Shown in pieces: positions 33,622-42,552 of a stretch of 64,000 nucleotides of DNA. Both the position numbers and the translations under genes were made by a program. This stretch comes from Planctomycetota bacterium (lineage in GTDB: Bacteria; Planctomycetota; MHYJ01; WSZJ01; JACPWG01). Within the stretch, counting starts at the first letter, position 1. Every line of letters starts with the position of its first letter. A model generated the notes under the pieces. That model saw nothing but the letters and a program-made list of their open reading frames with translations, did not search any database and was not told the DNA's origin. The stretch lies in assembly GCA_016197205.1 (NCBI GenBank), contig JACPWG010000005.1:1-64000 (forward strand), in the 5' to 3' direction.

Positions 33622-34533
33622 GTGACCGGTCCCCCGCTGTTCCTCGTGCAGGGCGCGACCTACGACTACCCGGGCAACATCCGGGCCTTGGCCGGCGTGG
33701 ACCTCGCCATCCACGAGGGGGAGCGGGTGGCGTTGCTGGGGGCCAACGGCTCGGGCAAGTCCACGCTCCTGCTGCTCCTGAACGGGCTGGTCTTCCCCGA
33801 ACAGGGCTCCGTTTCCGTGTGGGGCGTTTCCCTCACCGAAGACCGCCTCCACGAGGACGCGTCGTTTCGCCTCCGCTTCCGTTCCGCCTGCGGGCTCGTG
33901 TTCCAGAACGCGGATCATCAGCTTTTCAACGCCAGCGTGGAGGACGAGCTCGCCTTCGGCCCCCTGCAACTCGGCTGGCCCGAGGCACGCGTACGGGAGG
34001 CGATCGAACGCGTGCTCGCGCGCCTCCGGCTGGAGAGGATCCGGCACCGTCCGCCGTTCCGCCTGTCCGGCGGTGAGAAGCGACGGGTGGCCCTCGCGTC
34101 GGCGCTGGTTTCGGGTCCCGAGATCCTGCTCCTCGACGAACCCTCGAGCGGCCTGGACCCCCGGTCCGTCGCGGAGACCGTGGACCTGCTCTCGGCCGGC
34201 ACGAACGACACGTTCACCGTTCGGACGCTGGTGTGCGCAACGCACGACCTCCACCTGGCGGGTTCGCTGGCGCAACGGGTCGTCCTCCTCGGCGAGGACG
34301 GCCGCGTGGCCGCGGACGGACCCGCCACGGCCATTCTCGCCGACGAGGACCTGCTCCGCAGGCACAACCTGCTCCACGAGCATGGACATCGTCATGCGGG
34401 GACCTGGCACAGCCACTCGCACCCCCACGGTGAGGCGTCCGACCACCGGCATGCCCACGGCGATGCGCCGGGCGCCTCCTCGCCCGATACGCCCGACGCT
34501 CCCCCATCGCCGGCCGCGCCCACGACCGGCTAG
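33622..34533 (+). CDS. nikO: Nickel ECF transporter ATPase NikO/CbiO-like with His-rich tail
   Basis: 303 residues. Walker A 'LLGANGSGKSTLLLLLNG', Q-loop 'LVFQNADHQLF', signature 'RLSGGEKRRVALASALV', Walker B 'ILLLDEPSSGLDP' and 'CATHDLHLA' are present. The last 50 residues hold a His-rich run ('HEHGHRHAGTWHSHSHPHGE'), a likely nickel-binding tail. GTG start with GGAG upstream. The TAG stop is also the first three bases of a TAGCGGCCCG repeat end, so the element may have set the C-terminus. Confidence 0.88.
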   Translation: MTGPPLFLVQGATYDYPGNIRALAGVDLAIHEGERVALLGANGSGKSTLLLLLNGLVFPEQGSVSVWGVSLTEDRLHEDASFRLRFRSACGLVFQNADHQLFNASVEDELAFGPLQLGWPEARVREAIERVLARLRLERIRHRPPFRLSGGEKRRVALASALVSGPEILLLDEPSSGLDPRSVAETVDLLSAGTNDTFTVRTLVCATHDLHLAGSLAQRVVLLGEDGRVAADGPATAILADEDLLRRHNLLHEHGHRHAGTWHSHSHPHGEASDHRHAHGDAPGASSPDTPDAPPSPAAPTTG

Positions 34534-34657
34534 CGGCCCGGAAAGCAAGAACTCATGGATCGGCACATTCCTCGGACGGAAGAGGCTATTGGGGTGCAGG
34601 CATTCCGGCCTGCACAGATTGGCGAGAGAGCCTGCCTTGTTCCCTTATGAGCCCTCA
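34531..34657. repeat. Dispersed repeat R8, copy 1
   Basis: From TAGCGGCCCGgaaagcaaga to gccctca. It matches 46029-46146 including 'actcatggatcggcac' and the ggtgcaggcattccggcctgcac hairpin (partly quoted). Both ends are of the CTAGNGGCCCGTT type. Confidence 0.8.
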
Positions 34658-34678
34658 CGGCCGCTGTCCACGCGCCGG

Positions 34679-35290
34679 TCAAGGCGCCCGCCTCGCCTGG
34701 GTCGCCCGCACGAACCACCGGACGGCGGCACGCAGGGCTTCAAGATCGTGCCCGGGACCGAGTCGCAGCACGATCCGCCGATCCGGCAGCTCGTGCCGCA
34801 GTCGGTACTGCCCTCGCACCATCAGGCGGATCGGCCACGGCGCGAAGGTCTCCGAAACGGCGAAGGGACCAAAAGGCTGGACGCGCACGCGGAGCCGCAG
34901 TTCATGAGGCACGCCGCCGGTTTCGCAGTCTTCCACGATGGACCAGGGGACGAAGACCCGGGTGCGGGGCCTGCGATAGATGAGCCCGGAGGAACCCAGG
35001 ATGAGTCGCGCGGCCGTGCGCGGGGCACGCAGGCGCAAGGCCAGGGGAAGGACGGCGATCGCCGGCCCCAGCAGACACGCCGAAAGCGCGTGTCCCTGGG
35101 CAGCGGCGACCGCGGCCAGGATCGCCAGCAGGCCCGCGGCGGCCGCCGCATCCCAGGTGGGCCTGTCGAGGCGGAGAGCGGGAAGTACCTCGAGCGTGCC
35201 ACGAACCGGGTCCTGGAGGAAGGAACCCGTAGGCATTTCCTTGCCGAAGACCTCGGCCGGATCCGGAGGCGGAAGTCGCGTGTCAGCCAC
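34679..35290 (-). CDS. Small membrane protein with PH-like domain
   Basis: 203 residues. Two membrane helices near 55-95 ('AAAAGLLAILAAVAAAQGHA', 'LLGPAIAVLPLALRL') are followed by 'RLILGSSGLIYRRPRTRVFV' and 'VPWSIVEDCETGG', the beginning of a bacterial PH (bPH2-like) domain, then further beta strands. GTG 35290 is chosen (GGGAG 8 nt upstream); the frame is open further into repeat sequence. Function unknown. Convergent with nikO. Confidence 0.6.
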   Translation of the reverse strand: MADTRLPPPDPAEVFGKEMPTGSFLQDPVRGTLEVLPALRLDRPTWDAAAAAGLLAILAAVAAAQGHALSACLLGPAIAVLPLALRLRAPRTAARLILGSSGLIYRRPRTRVFVPWSIVEDCETGGVPHELRLRVRVQPFGPFAVSETFAPWPIRLMVRGQYRLRHELPDRRIVLRLGPGHDLEALRAAVRWFVRATQARRAP

Positions 35291-35659
35291 TGCGAGAGCT
35301 CCCGGTCGATTGGAGAAAAAGGGCATGGTGCAAACCGGGACAAGCGCCCGTAACGGAATAACTGGCATGGTCCAACTCGGGCGAAGGCCCGAAACCCAAA
35401 CGGACGACGAAACCACCAAGCCACCAAGGCACGAAGACCACGAAGGACCGTCACTGAAGGGGGCGAGTTTGGCTCGGCCGAAAAGCGCCTTTGTGGTCTT
35501 AGTGACTTCGAACCCAAACACTCGCCGTCGGGGTCGCGTGCTCCTCCGCTTCGCAACCTCGGCCATTTTTCAGGAATTCTTGAAATTGCTCCTTGACAAC
35601 TGTCTCTCGCGTAATATACTTGGTGCCGTTGTATCAGTTGAAATAGGAGATCGGGGCTG
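35291..35659. repeat. Repeat-derived spacer
   Basis: 35327-35390 has two ggcatggtNcaaNcNggg units in tandem, the end motif of the MITE at 18781. 35410-35520 has 'accaccaagccaccaaggca' and an inverse 'ctttgtggtcttagtgactt'. No gene. Confidence 0.65.
35593..35620 (+). promoter_or_regulatory. sigma70-like promoter of the STAS/winged-helix gene
   Basis: TTGACA (35593-35598), 16-nt spacer, TATACT (35615-35620), 40 nt before the ATG. One of the best consensus matches in the window. Confidence 0.75.
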
Positions 35660-36322
35660 ATGGAAACACACACGCTGCACTTGCGGAGCATCCTCAGGTC
35701 GGAAGTGAAGGGGACCACCGGTGATCTCGTCTCGCGCCAGGTCGGGGCCGTGCTCCGGGGCAAGTTGGAGGAGGCGATCGCGGCGTACGCGGAACCCTGC
35801 GTCGTGAACCTGGACTTCCTCGGGGTCGGGATCGTGGACTTCGGCTGCGCCGACGAGGTGTTCGTGCGGATGGTCTCCCGCCTGCTCGGCGGGGAGTACG
35901 CCGATCGCTATTTTGTCCTGACCGCGCTTTCCTCGGCGCAACGGGAGAACATCCACGTCGCGCTCGAGCAACGCCGGCTCTGCGTATGGGGCGCCAGTTT
36001 GCCGGAAAAGCTCCCGGCGACCGTCAGCTCGACGATGCGGCGAGGGAAGCTGGTGCGCGGGCAGTGGGAGACCCTCGGGATGGTGCTCCCCTACCTCGCG
36101 GACACGCTCAAGGTCATCCTGGACAGAGGGCGGGTGACGGCCAAGGAACTCGCGGAGGCGCTGTCCCTGGAACTGAATACGGCGAGCACGCGCCTCATCA
36201 ATCTGAACAAGTCACGCCTGGTGTATCGTCACGAGGAGGTCTTGAAGGACGGCGGCCGCCAGTATGTCTACGAGTCCGTCGACCGCATCACCCAGGGGGA
36301 CCGAAAGGAGGCGGGAACGTAG
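35660..36322 (+). CDS. STAS-like (DUF4325-type) domain plus winged helix
   Basis: 220 residues, soluble. The N-terminal half ('VNLDFLGVGIVDFGCADEVF') resembles a STAS/DUF4325 regulatory fold; the C-terminal 90 residues ('TLKVILDRGRVTAKELAEAL', 'LELNTASTRLINLNKSRLVY') form a winged helix-turn-helix of the MarR/ArsR type. Together they suggest a DNA-binding regulator with a sensing or partner-binding domain. AGGAG lies 10 nt upstream of the ATG and a strong promoter further up. The target is unknown; ssb follows after 250 bp. Confidence 0.65.
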   Translation: METHTLHLRSILRSEVKGTTGDLVSRQVGAVLRGKLEEAIAAYAEPCVVNLDFLGVGIVDFGCADEVFVRMVSRLLGGEYADRYFVLTALSSAQRENIHVALEQRRLCVWGASLPEKLPATVSSTMRRGKLVRGQWETLGMVLPYLADTLKVILDRGRVTAKELAEALSLELNTASTRLINLNKSRLVYRHEEVLKDGGRQYVYESVDRITQGDRKEAGT

Positions 36323-36573
36323 CGCGCGGGGGGGGACGGGCTCGCGGCCAATCCGGCTGGGGTGGCGTGGGCTCATCGAAGCATGAAGGACCCAGGCGCC
36401 GGCGCGGGTTGGGCAGGGAGGAATAGCCTACCCCGTCCCCTCGGCCGCGGAACAGTTCATGGGTCGGGCACGCGGAGCTGGGGCCAGCGGCAGGTCTCTC
36501 CCGACGGCGGCGGCAGTTTGGACCCTGCCGCGCCTTTTCCGAAGTTTCGAATCAAGGAGCAAGGAGAGGGAAC

Positions 36574-37032
36574 ATGGCCAACCTGAACAAGGTCTTTCTC
36601 ATCGGCAACCTCACAAGGGATCCCGAACTTCGCTTTCTGCAGAGCGGCACCGCGGTGTGCGAGTTCGGCCTGGCCGTCAACCGCACCTGGAGTGGGGCGA
36701 ACGGCGAAAAGCGCGAGGAGGTCTGCTTCGTCGACATCGTGGTGTGGGCCAAGCAGGCGGAACTCTGCGCGGAATACCTGAAGAAGGGACGGCAGACCCT
36801 GGTCGAGGGACGGTTGGAGTTCGACCAGTGGCAGACACCCGAGGGGCAGAAGCGCAGCCGCCTCCGGGTGGTGGCGGACCGGGTCACCTTCCTCGATTTC
36901 CGCGGCGGCGAACGCGGCGAGCGCCGTCCCGGCCCCGGGCAGCCCGAATCGGGCGCAGGTCCTTCCGAGGGGCCTCCGGAAATGAACATCGAGCCCACGC
37001 CGATGGGCTCGGGCGATCCGACCCCTTTCTGA
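36574..37032 (+). CDS. ssb: Single-stranded DNA-binding protein
   Basis: 152 residues. 'NKVFLIGNLTRDPELRFLQS', 'VCFVDIVVWAKQAELCAEYL', 'KGRQTLVEGRLEFDQW' are the OB-fold core. The Gly/Pro-rich linker leads to the acidic tip DPTPF, a slightly altered DDDIPF that docks partner proteins. AGGAGAGGGAAC precedes the ATG. It coats single strands in replication, recombination and repair. Confidence 0.95.
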   Translation: MANLNKVFLIGNLTRDPELRFLQSGTAVCEFGLAVNRTWSGANGEKREEVCFVDIVVWAKQAELCAEYLKKGRQTLVEGRLEFDQWQTPEGQKRSRLRVVADRVTFLDFRGGERGERRPGPGQPESGAGPSEGPPEMNIEPTPMGSGDPTPF

Positions 37033-37275
37033 CCGGGGCGGCGAGACGCGCCCAGTGCGGGGGCGCCTGACCGGCGCGAACCCGGCCCGGCCGAGAGGCA
37101 TGGTGTCGCCTTGGGGCATCCGCCCTGCGGGGACGCTGCTCCAAAGCGGCAGCCCGCCCCCGCGGCAATCGAGAGATTCCAGGAGGCGCAAGTGCGGAAT
37201 GCCACCCTGCCGGCGGCCTTCGTACCTCGCCGCGGAGTCGGTGGCTGATCGGCGAAGGCAGTTCAGTCTGCCTGT

Positions 37276-37472
37276 GGACCGCTCCACCCAAGTCAGTGGC
37301 CCATGGGCGAAGGCCAGTTTGGCCGCCCTCGAGGCGCGTGAGCGAGGCGTAGTAACGGAGAACTACGGCGAGCGAGCGAAACGCTTGCGCCCCGAGGCGC
37401 CGCAGCGCGAAGGGGGAAGCGGGCGGCCGAAAGCGCCGAGAAGACTGGGCACCCAGTTGCGCGGGGCGGTAC
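37276..37472. repeat. Dispersed repeat R3, copy 1
   Basis: About 197 bp; the same order of motifs is at 38298-38495 and 39805-40003: 'accgctccac', 'ggcgaaggc', 'gacggcgaac/gagcg', 'ccccgaagcgcc', 'gcggccgaaa' and the end 'cacccaattNNgNggggcggtac'. The two ends are imperfect inverted repeats (gtaccgcYccRcRgaa). Confidence 0.8.
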
Positions 37473-37629
37473 GGAGGGGACGAATCTCACCCTACTCCTG
37501 GGCGGGAGAGGGTCGGAGGGAGGGAGGCCACGGGCGTCGTGCCCGTGTCCGACTTTGGTTGCGGCGACCCGCGAAGGAGGTGGGGCGTTGCCTGCAGCCG
37601 CTGCGGCAGATACCGGAGAGACGCTCAAG

Positions 37630-37757
37630 TATGCTATTCCCCCGCAGGATTTGCGCGTCAGGCGCAAATCCTGCGGGAGAGAATAGCATACCCCCCGAAG
37701 CTCGCCGCAGCGAGCGAAGGGGGGTGGGGATTTGGTTGCGGCCATCGGCCGCGCTAA
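37630..37757. repeat. Palindromic leader repeat R7, copy 2
   Basis: tatgctattc ... aggatttgcgc / gcgcaaatcct ... aatagcata, then ccccccgaagctcg...gcgagcgaagggggg and 'ggttgcggccatcggccgcg'. It ends 25 bp before the RQC-like gene start. Confidence 0.85.
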
Positions 37758-37782
37758 GATCGGGGCTGTTGGGAGGGAAGCG

Positions 37783-38274
37783 ATGTCCGAACATAATCCG
37801 TCCCCCATTGCTCGTGAACGGCTGGGTACCTCGCCTGAGCCACGACCCGCCGACGCTGCCTCACGGCGGGAAAGAGCGCCCGCGAGGGAACCGGTTCGGC
37901 CCCTCACGGCGGCGGAGCCGGTTCCGCGCGCGGTGGGGATGGCCGTGCTCCTTCTCGTGAAGGCATGGAACGGTCAACTCCCGCGATCGTCGATCGCGGG
38001 CATCCTGCGAGGGGATGAGGCCTGCTCCGTGGTGTGGAACTACGGACCTGAGCGGTTCGCGCAGTTCGGGACCCTGCGCCACTTGCCCTATCGAGAGGTG
38101 GTGCGCACCCTGGACTTGCTGGTCCTGAAGGGGTATGTCCGCCTGGGGCGGGGGCCCGGGCAACGGAACAAGGTATGGCTGGGGGAGGTGGGGGAACAAG
38201 CCCTCGGTGCGACGCAGGTTGCGCCACGCGATTTCCGGGAGGAGGGCGCAAACGGAGCCCCAAGTGTCCGGTGA
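37783..38274 (+). CDS. Small protein with RQC-like winged-helix domain
   Basis: 163 residues. Residues 1-50 are Arg/Pro-rich and probably disordered. Residues 60-140 ('AVLLLVKAWNGQLPRSSIAG', 'ILRGDE', 'FGTLRHLPYREVVRTLDLLV', 'LKGYVRLGRG') follow the RQC winged helix that sits after the helicase core of RecQ, but there is no helicase here. GGGAGGGAAGCG precedes ATG 37783. It shares its palindromic leader with the HRDC-domain gene at 22911; RQC and HRDC are adjacent domains in RecQ. Confidence 0.5.
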   Translation: MSEHNPSPIARERLGTSPEPRPADAASRRERAPAREPVRPLTAAEPVPRAVGMAVLLLVKAWNGQLPRSSIAGILRGDEACSVVWNYGPERFAQFGTLRHLPYREVVRTLDLLVLKGYVRLGRGPGQRNKVWLGEVGEQALGATQVAPRDFREEGANGAPSVR

Positions 38275-38297
38275 CGAGGTCCAAACACGAGGCCTTG

Positions 38298-38495
38298 GTA
38301 CCGCTCCACGGAGGCCGGTGGCTCATGGGCGAAGGCAGATTTGGCCGCCTGGGAGACGCGCGAGCCGGCGGAGTAGCGGAGAACTACGGCGAGCGAGCGT
38401 AACGGCATGCGCCCCGAAGCGCCAACGCGTGATGGGGGGAAGCGGGCGGCCAAAATCGCCGAGCAATTTGGTCACCCAATGCCGTGGGGCGGTAC
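38298..38495. repeat. Dispersed repeat R3, copy 2
   Basis: 198 bp from gtaccgctccacgg to gtggggcggtac. Abuts R5 directly. Confidence 0.8.
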
Positions 38496-38496
38496 T

Positions 38497-38646
38497 TAGC
38501 GCCCGCGCAAGAATTACTTTACATTTTCGTGGATCGACCGATGCCTGGGGGCGCGGGCCTCTGGCCCGCGCAGCGCGGCCCAGAGGGCCGCGCCCCCAGG
38601 AGCCTCGAGGTCCAAATCTGCGCAGTAATTTTTTGCGCGGGCGCTT
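38497..38646. repeat. Dispersed repeat R5, full copy with terminal inverted repeats
   Basis: 150 bp from tagcgcccgcgcaagaatta to gtaattttttgcgcgggcgc. Central hairpin gggggcgcgggcc. A full copy in the other orientation is at 53562-53708 and a partial one at 30133-30205. Confidence 0.85.
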
Positions 38647-38985
38647 AGGGCGCGGGCCGCTCACCTTCGGTCGCTCGCCGCGAGCTGCGGAGCGCGGGCC
38701 GGCTCCTGCGCATGGGCGCCGTAGCAACGACTTGTCGTGACTCGGACACGCGCTGGGGTCCGCGTTTTTTTGCCAACGGGCTAGGAGTGCACCATCGATG
38801 GTGAGCCGGTGGGAAAAATTCGATGCCTGGGGGCGGGCCTTGTGCCCGCCCGGGTTCCGGATGGGCCGTCCCCTGCTGGGCGCGCAGAGCGGGCCCCTAC
38901 GCGAACCCATCGAATCGAGGGTGAACGTCCACGACAGGAAGCCGGCTCCCCAGGGTTCGTCATGCCGGCAGACCGTGCTCGCGGA

Positions 38986-39405
38986 CTATTCCAAGTCGGC
39001 GGGAACCGGGCGGCCACAGAGCTTTGCAACCTTGCGACAGACCTCGGCGAGCGTCACGGGCTTCTGGACATAATCGACGTGCAGCCTGATCGCCTCGATG
39101 CGGCGGTCGCGGGAGGTGTCCATGGTGAGAACCAGGATCGGCACGGACAGGGTCCGGGGTCCGCCGCGCATCCGTTGGACAACCTGCATTCCATCTCCGA
39201 AGGGGAGGATCGGCTCGAGAATCAGCAGGGCCGGGGGTTCGGAACTCTCGAGGGCATCCAGCGTTTCCGAGGCGTCCGTGAAACCCCTCACCTCGTACCC
39301 CCGAGTCGAAAGCTGCTGGGAAACCAACTCACGGAGTGAGGAGTCGGGTTCGAGAATCCACACCCGCGGCGCACTCGCAGCAGCCGTTTCCAGGGTCACG
39401 AGCAT
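38986..39405 (-). CDS. Receiver-domain protein lacking the phospho-acceptor Asp
   Basis: 139 residues, receiver fold only. 'RVWILEPDSSLRELVSQQLS' has acidic residues at the end of strand 1; the strand-3 position that should hold the phosphorylated Asp reads 'PALLILEPILPFGDG', giving Glu; 'VPILVLTMD' and 'YVQKPVTL' keep the Thr and Lys. A Glu there mimics phosphorylation in some response regulators, so the protein may be locked on or act by binding. No output domain and no kinase next to it. Confidence 0.8.
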   Translation of the reverse strand: MLVTLETAAASAPRVWILEPDSSLRELVSQQLSTRGYEVRGFTDASETLDALESSEPPALLILEPILPFGDGMQVVQRMRGGPRTLSVPILVLTMDTSRDRRIEAIRLHVDYVQKPVTLAEVCRKVAKLCGRPVPADLE

Positions 39406-39804
39406 TTACGCTCCCCAGAGTTGGGATCCGTGACGGAAAACCACCGAATCCAGACCGATGCAGTGCGCCATTCTCCCAGTCAGGCTCACACCCGAAACCC
39501 AACGACATGGATTCAGCCGCGGAAGACGCCGAAAGTCACGACGGTCGCTCGGCGTTTTCGGCAAGTTCGGTGGCTCGTCCCCTTCTCGTTGTCGTGCAGG
39601 GGCTCCGAACGCTTGAACAGTTGTCGCGAAGCCGAAGGGTAGGGATCGAGGATGCCGTTCGCGAATGGACGAACGATCCAGGGCAACGACCACCCCCTCC
39701 CCTCCACAGGAAAAGGGTCGGTGTGAGGGGTAGGCCGAATGCAAAACCTTCACTCGACTCCAATCTTGCTATCCGCATCGGGAATTCGGACATGGCTCAA
39801 CTCT

Positions 39805-40003
39805 GTACTGCTCCGCGGAAGTCGGTGGCCAGGAGGCGAAGGCAAGTTGGGCCGGCCGCGGGGCGCGCGAGCGAGCCGCCCTGACGGAGAAGGACGGCGA
39901 ACGAGCGCAACGGCCTCCGCCCCGAAGCGCCGCAGCGCGAAGGGGGCACGCAGGCGGCCGAAATCGCCGAGCAAACTGGTCACCCAATTCTGCGGGGCGA
40001 TAC
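39805..40003. repeat. Dispersed repeat R3, copy 3
   Basis: 199 bp from gtactgctccgcggaagtcg to gcggggcgatac. A fourth, partial and inverted copy begins at 42834. Confidence 0.8.
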
Positions 40004-40309
40004 CCAGGGCGACAACCTGCCGCCGGCCGCTCGCCGGTGGGAGGTATCTTGCGGGCGCGCGTGTTCGACTGCAAGCTTTCGACTGCGCGGTGTGACCGAA
40101 CGGGCGGGCACAAGGCTCAGCCCGACTGCCGAGCGGCGATTCGTATTGCCGAGGGCCGGCGGACCTGAGCCAAACCGGAGTTCGCGAGCCGCAATGGACA
40201 GTCGATGTGGGGCGGAGCGAGCAGCGCATCGCGGGAAGGGCAGGGAATGGCTCAGGGGCTCCCCACCGAGCCCCCGAGCCACCCTTCGCCCACCCTCCTG
40301 AATATTTGA

Positions 40310-40390
40310 GCCGGCGGGAGGGGGGGTCCATCCCGCCGGCCTTGTGAGGATGACAGGTGGGGCAAGCACCCATCATCCTCGATTTTTTTT
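40310..40390 (+). terminator. Double hairpin with T8 tract (rho-independent type)
   Basis: GCCGGCGGGA (40310-40319) pairs with 40331-40340; then GAGGATGA (40346-40353) pairs with 40373-40380 around an inner ggtg/cacc stem, followed by ga and eight T (40383-40390). No protein gene ends upstream on this strand, so it may end an untranslated transcript starting somewhere in 40010-40300. Confidence 0.65.
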
Positions 40391-40614
40391 GCGGAAGAGG
40401 CGCCCTTGGTGGATCCCGATAAGCTCCTCTGCTCCAATCTCGCACTTGTCTGTTGGTGATTCGAGGACACCAAGAGAGACCTCGCAACCGCTGTTCCGGA
40501 GGTTAGATTGATATCGCCCGCGAGCAGTCGATGCGCAATGCATGTATGCACAATAGCTTGCGACAGTCATACAGAAACACAGAGTATGCCGGGAGCGTGT
40601 CGTCAAGTAGATTT

Positions 40615-41132
40615 GGGGCATATTGCCCCTCGCAGGAGAAGGGAGGTGGAACGGTTGAGCACGGTCGTGGGTAGAACTCTGGCAGCGGGGATGGGCCATG
40701 GACATGACGCTCAGCCGGCTGACCGGGGTCCCGGGAAGCTCGGGGAATTTCATGCGGACAGGGATTCGATGGCGTGGCGGTAGCGTATGCAGGACGGCTG
40801 GGGTCAGCGAGAGTCGTGGGCGTCGCCGGATGGAGCGGGCGTGAATCCTGGAATCCGGACCGTGGCAGCACCGCAGCGACACGCCGGTCGAAGGGTGGGC
40901 AGACCCGTCGACCGGTCGGTTCTGAGGTGTCGGCTGGACAGGAGGAGATGGAATCCTGAGCCCGTCGTTTGACGTTTTCGGCAAATCGCGCTTGACCGAG
41001 GTCAAGACAAATTCACCCTGGGCTGCCATTGGGGCAATATGCCCCTATCTTGGCTACTCGGGTTATCCTAACTATCAAATGTTAAATATGTTACAACATC
41101 ACAAAGATCGATATTTTGGGGCAATATGCCCC
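40615..41132. promoter_or_regulatory. Three GGGGCANNNTGCCCC palindromes
   Basis: GGGGCATATTGCCCC at 40615-40629 and its reverse complement GGGGCAATATGCCCC at 41031-41045 and 41118-41132, each with two or more T before it. A further palindrome CTTGACCGAGGTCAAG is at 40991-41006. Repeated 15-bp dyads with an A/T core look like binding sites for a dimeric regulator; which gene they serve is unclear. Confidence 0.55.
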
Positions 41133-41211
41133 GCCTGTTTGTTAAGAGTTCTACCGCATCTAACATTGGAGCAGGAAAAAGTGTCGAACAGAATATACAG
41201 TCGACGTGCAC

Positions 41212-42552
41212 TCACGGACCCTCCATCTTCAAACCATACCGCAACGCTTTTCGGTACAGAGTCTTGCGATCGATCGCCAGGATATCAGAGGCCTTTTGAC
41301 GATTCCCTTGGCAGGCGTGGAGAACGCGAAGAATATGATTCCGCTCCATCTCCTCCAGCGACAGAAGAGTTTCCGCAGGTGCTTGGCGGATCTGGGTTGG
41401 TAGGTCGTCGAGGGAGATCAAGTTCTTGGTGTTCAACGCCATCGCTCGCTCGATCGTGTGGACCAGCTCACGCACGTTGCCGGGCCAGGCATACGACCAG
41501 AGGCGTTCCATCGCTTCCGGCGTCATTCCTGCCACTTGCTTTCCGTAGTCTCGATTGTACTTTTTCAAGTAATGATCCACGAGCAGGGGCAGGTCCTCCA
41601 GCCTCTCCCTCAGGGGACACAGATGCAAGGTGATGACATTCAGGCGATAATACAAGTCCTCCCGGAAGCGACCGTCCTGCACCGCGGCGGTCATGTCCTT
41701 GTTGGTGGCCGCGATGATCCGCACGTCCACAGGAATCGACTCGTTCTCCCCGATTCGACGAACCTTCTGTTCCTCCAGGACCCGGAGCAGCTTCGCCTGC
41801 AATCCTGGCGTCGTGTCCGCGATCTCGTCGAGCAGCAGCGTGCCGCCGCTCGCCTCCTCGAAGAGACCACGCTTGTCGTAGTGCGCACCGGTAAAGGCCC
41901 CGCGCCGGTGACCGAAGAGTTCCGACTCGAGCAGCGACTCCGGCAGCGAGGCACAGTTGATCGCCAGGAACGGCTTCCCCTCCCGGTGGCTGTTGAAGTG
42001 GATCGCCCGGGCCACCAGCTCCTTGCCTGTCCCGCTCTCCCCTTGAATCAGCACCGTGCTCCGGGTGTCCAGCACCTTGGCGATCGTCTTGTAGACCTCG
42101 GTCATCGGCTTCGAGCGCCCCACCAGGCTCGACATGCCGTACTTCTCGAGCATCTCCTCCTTGAGCTGCCGGTTCTCCCGGAGCAGGCGTCGCTGCTCGC
42201 ACGCGCGACGCACGGAGAGCTTGATCTCCTCCACTTTGAAAGGCTTCGAGATGAAATCGAACGCCCCTTCCTTGACCGCGCGGACGGCGACTTCCACCGA
42301 GCCGTAGCCGGTCACCAGGATCACTTGCGTCTCGGGACTCGCCTCCCGGAAGCCCCGAAGCACCTCAAACCCGTCGCTCTCGGGCAGACGAAGGTCGGTG
42401 ATCACCACCTCAAAGAAGGTCGCCTTCCCCTTCCCGATCGCCTCCGCCGCGCTCCCCGCTGAACTGACCGAATAGCCCTCCCTCGCGAAAACCCTGTCCA
42501 GGAGCTGGCAGGTGACCGGCTCGTCGTCCACCACAAGAATTTTCTGGCTCAT
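41212..42552 (-). CDS. Sigma54-dependent response regulator, NtrC family
   Basis: 446 residues. Receiver with 'ILVVDDEP', phospho-Asp in 'VVITDLRLPESDG', 'VILVTGYGS' and 'FDFISKPF'; AAA+ domain with Walker A 'IQGESGTGKELVARAIH', the sigma54-contact loop in 'HRRGAFTGAHYDKRGLFEEA', Walker B 'GGTLLLDEIAD'; Fis-type helix-turn-helix 'GNRQKASDILAIDRKTLYRK'. All key residues are present, so it should be active. ATG 42552 follows GGGGGAGC. The partner histidine kinase is not in the window. Its 3' side faces the palindrome region at 40990-41135. Confidence 0.95.
   Translation of the reverse strand: MSQKILVVDDEPVTCQLLDRVFAREGYSVSSAGSAAEAIGKGKATFFEVVITDLRLPESDGFEVLRGFREASPETQVILVTGYGSVEVAVRAVKEGAFDFISKPFKVEEIKLSVRRACEQRRLLRENRQLKEEMLEKYGMSSLVGRSKPMTEVYKTIAKVLDTRSTVLIQGESGTGKELVARAIHFNSHREGKPFLAINCASLPESLLESELFGHRRGAFTGAHYDKRGLFEEASGGTLLLDEIADTTPGLQAKLLRVLEEQKVRRIGENESIPVDVRIIAATNKDMTAAVQDGRFREDLYYRLNVITLHLCPLRERLEDLPLLVDHYLKKYNRDYGKQVAGMTPEAMERLWSYAWPGNVRELVHTIERAMALNTKNLISLDDLPTQIRQAPAETLLSLEEMERNHILRVLHACQGNRQKASDILAIDRKTLYRKALRYGLKMEGP

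Larger units (their letters stand above)
37033..37782. repeat. Spacer made of R3 and R7 repeats
   Basis: 750 bp without a gene. 37276-37472 is R3 copy 1; 37630-37757 is R7 copy 2. A partial R3 start is seen at about 37235-37265. Confidence 0.75.
38275..38985. repeat. Spacer made of R3 and R5 repeats
   Basis: 711 bp without a gene: R3 copy 2 (38298-38495), R5 (38497-38646), a 'gccaacgggctag' end at 38770-38785 and a gggcgggccttgtgcccgccc-type hairpin near 38830. Confidence 0.75.
39406..41211. other. 1.8-kb spacer: repeats, terminator and a low-GC palindrome region
   Basis: 39516-39582 is an R4 copy, 39805-40003 R3 copy 3. 40310-40390 has two strong hairpins and a T8 tract. From about 40400 base composition drops and 40990-41135 holds several palindromes. 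No coding frame convinces me. Confidence 0.65.

Noticed and set aside
34679..35566. Longer reading of the PH-like gene from 35566
   Set aside because: The first 90 codons are translated from dispersed repeats (ccaccaaggc, ggcatggtcc) and have no ribosome site, so the GTG at 35290 is preferred.
40373..41029. Minus-strand 218-codon frame in the low-GC spacer
   Set aside because: Composition and codon use are not protein-like over most of its length. Only the last 40 residues look plausible, and no start with a ribosome site precedes them.
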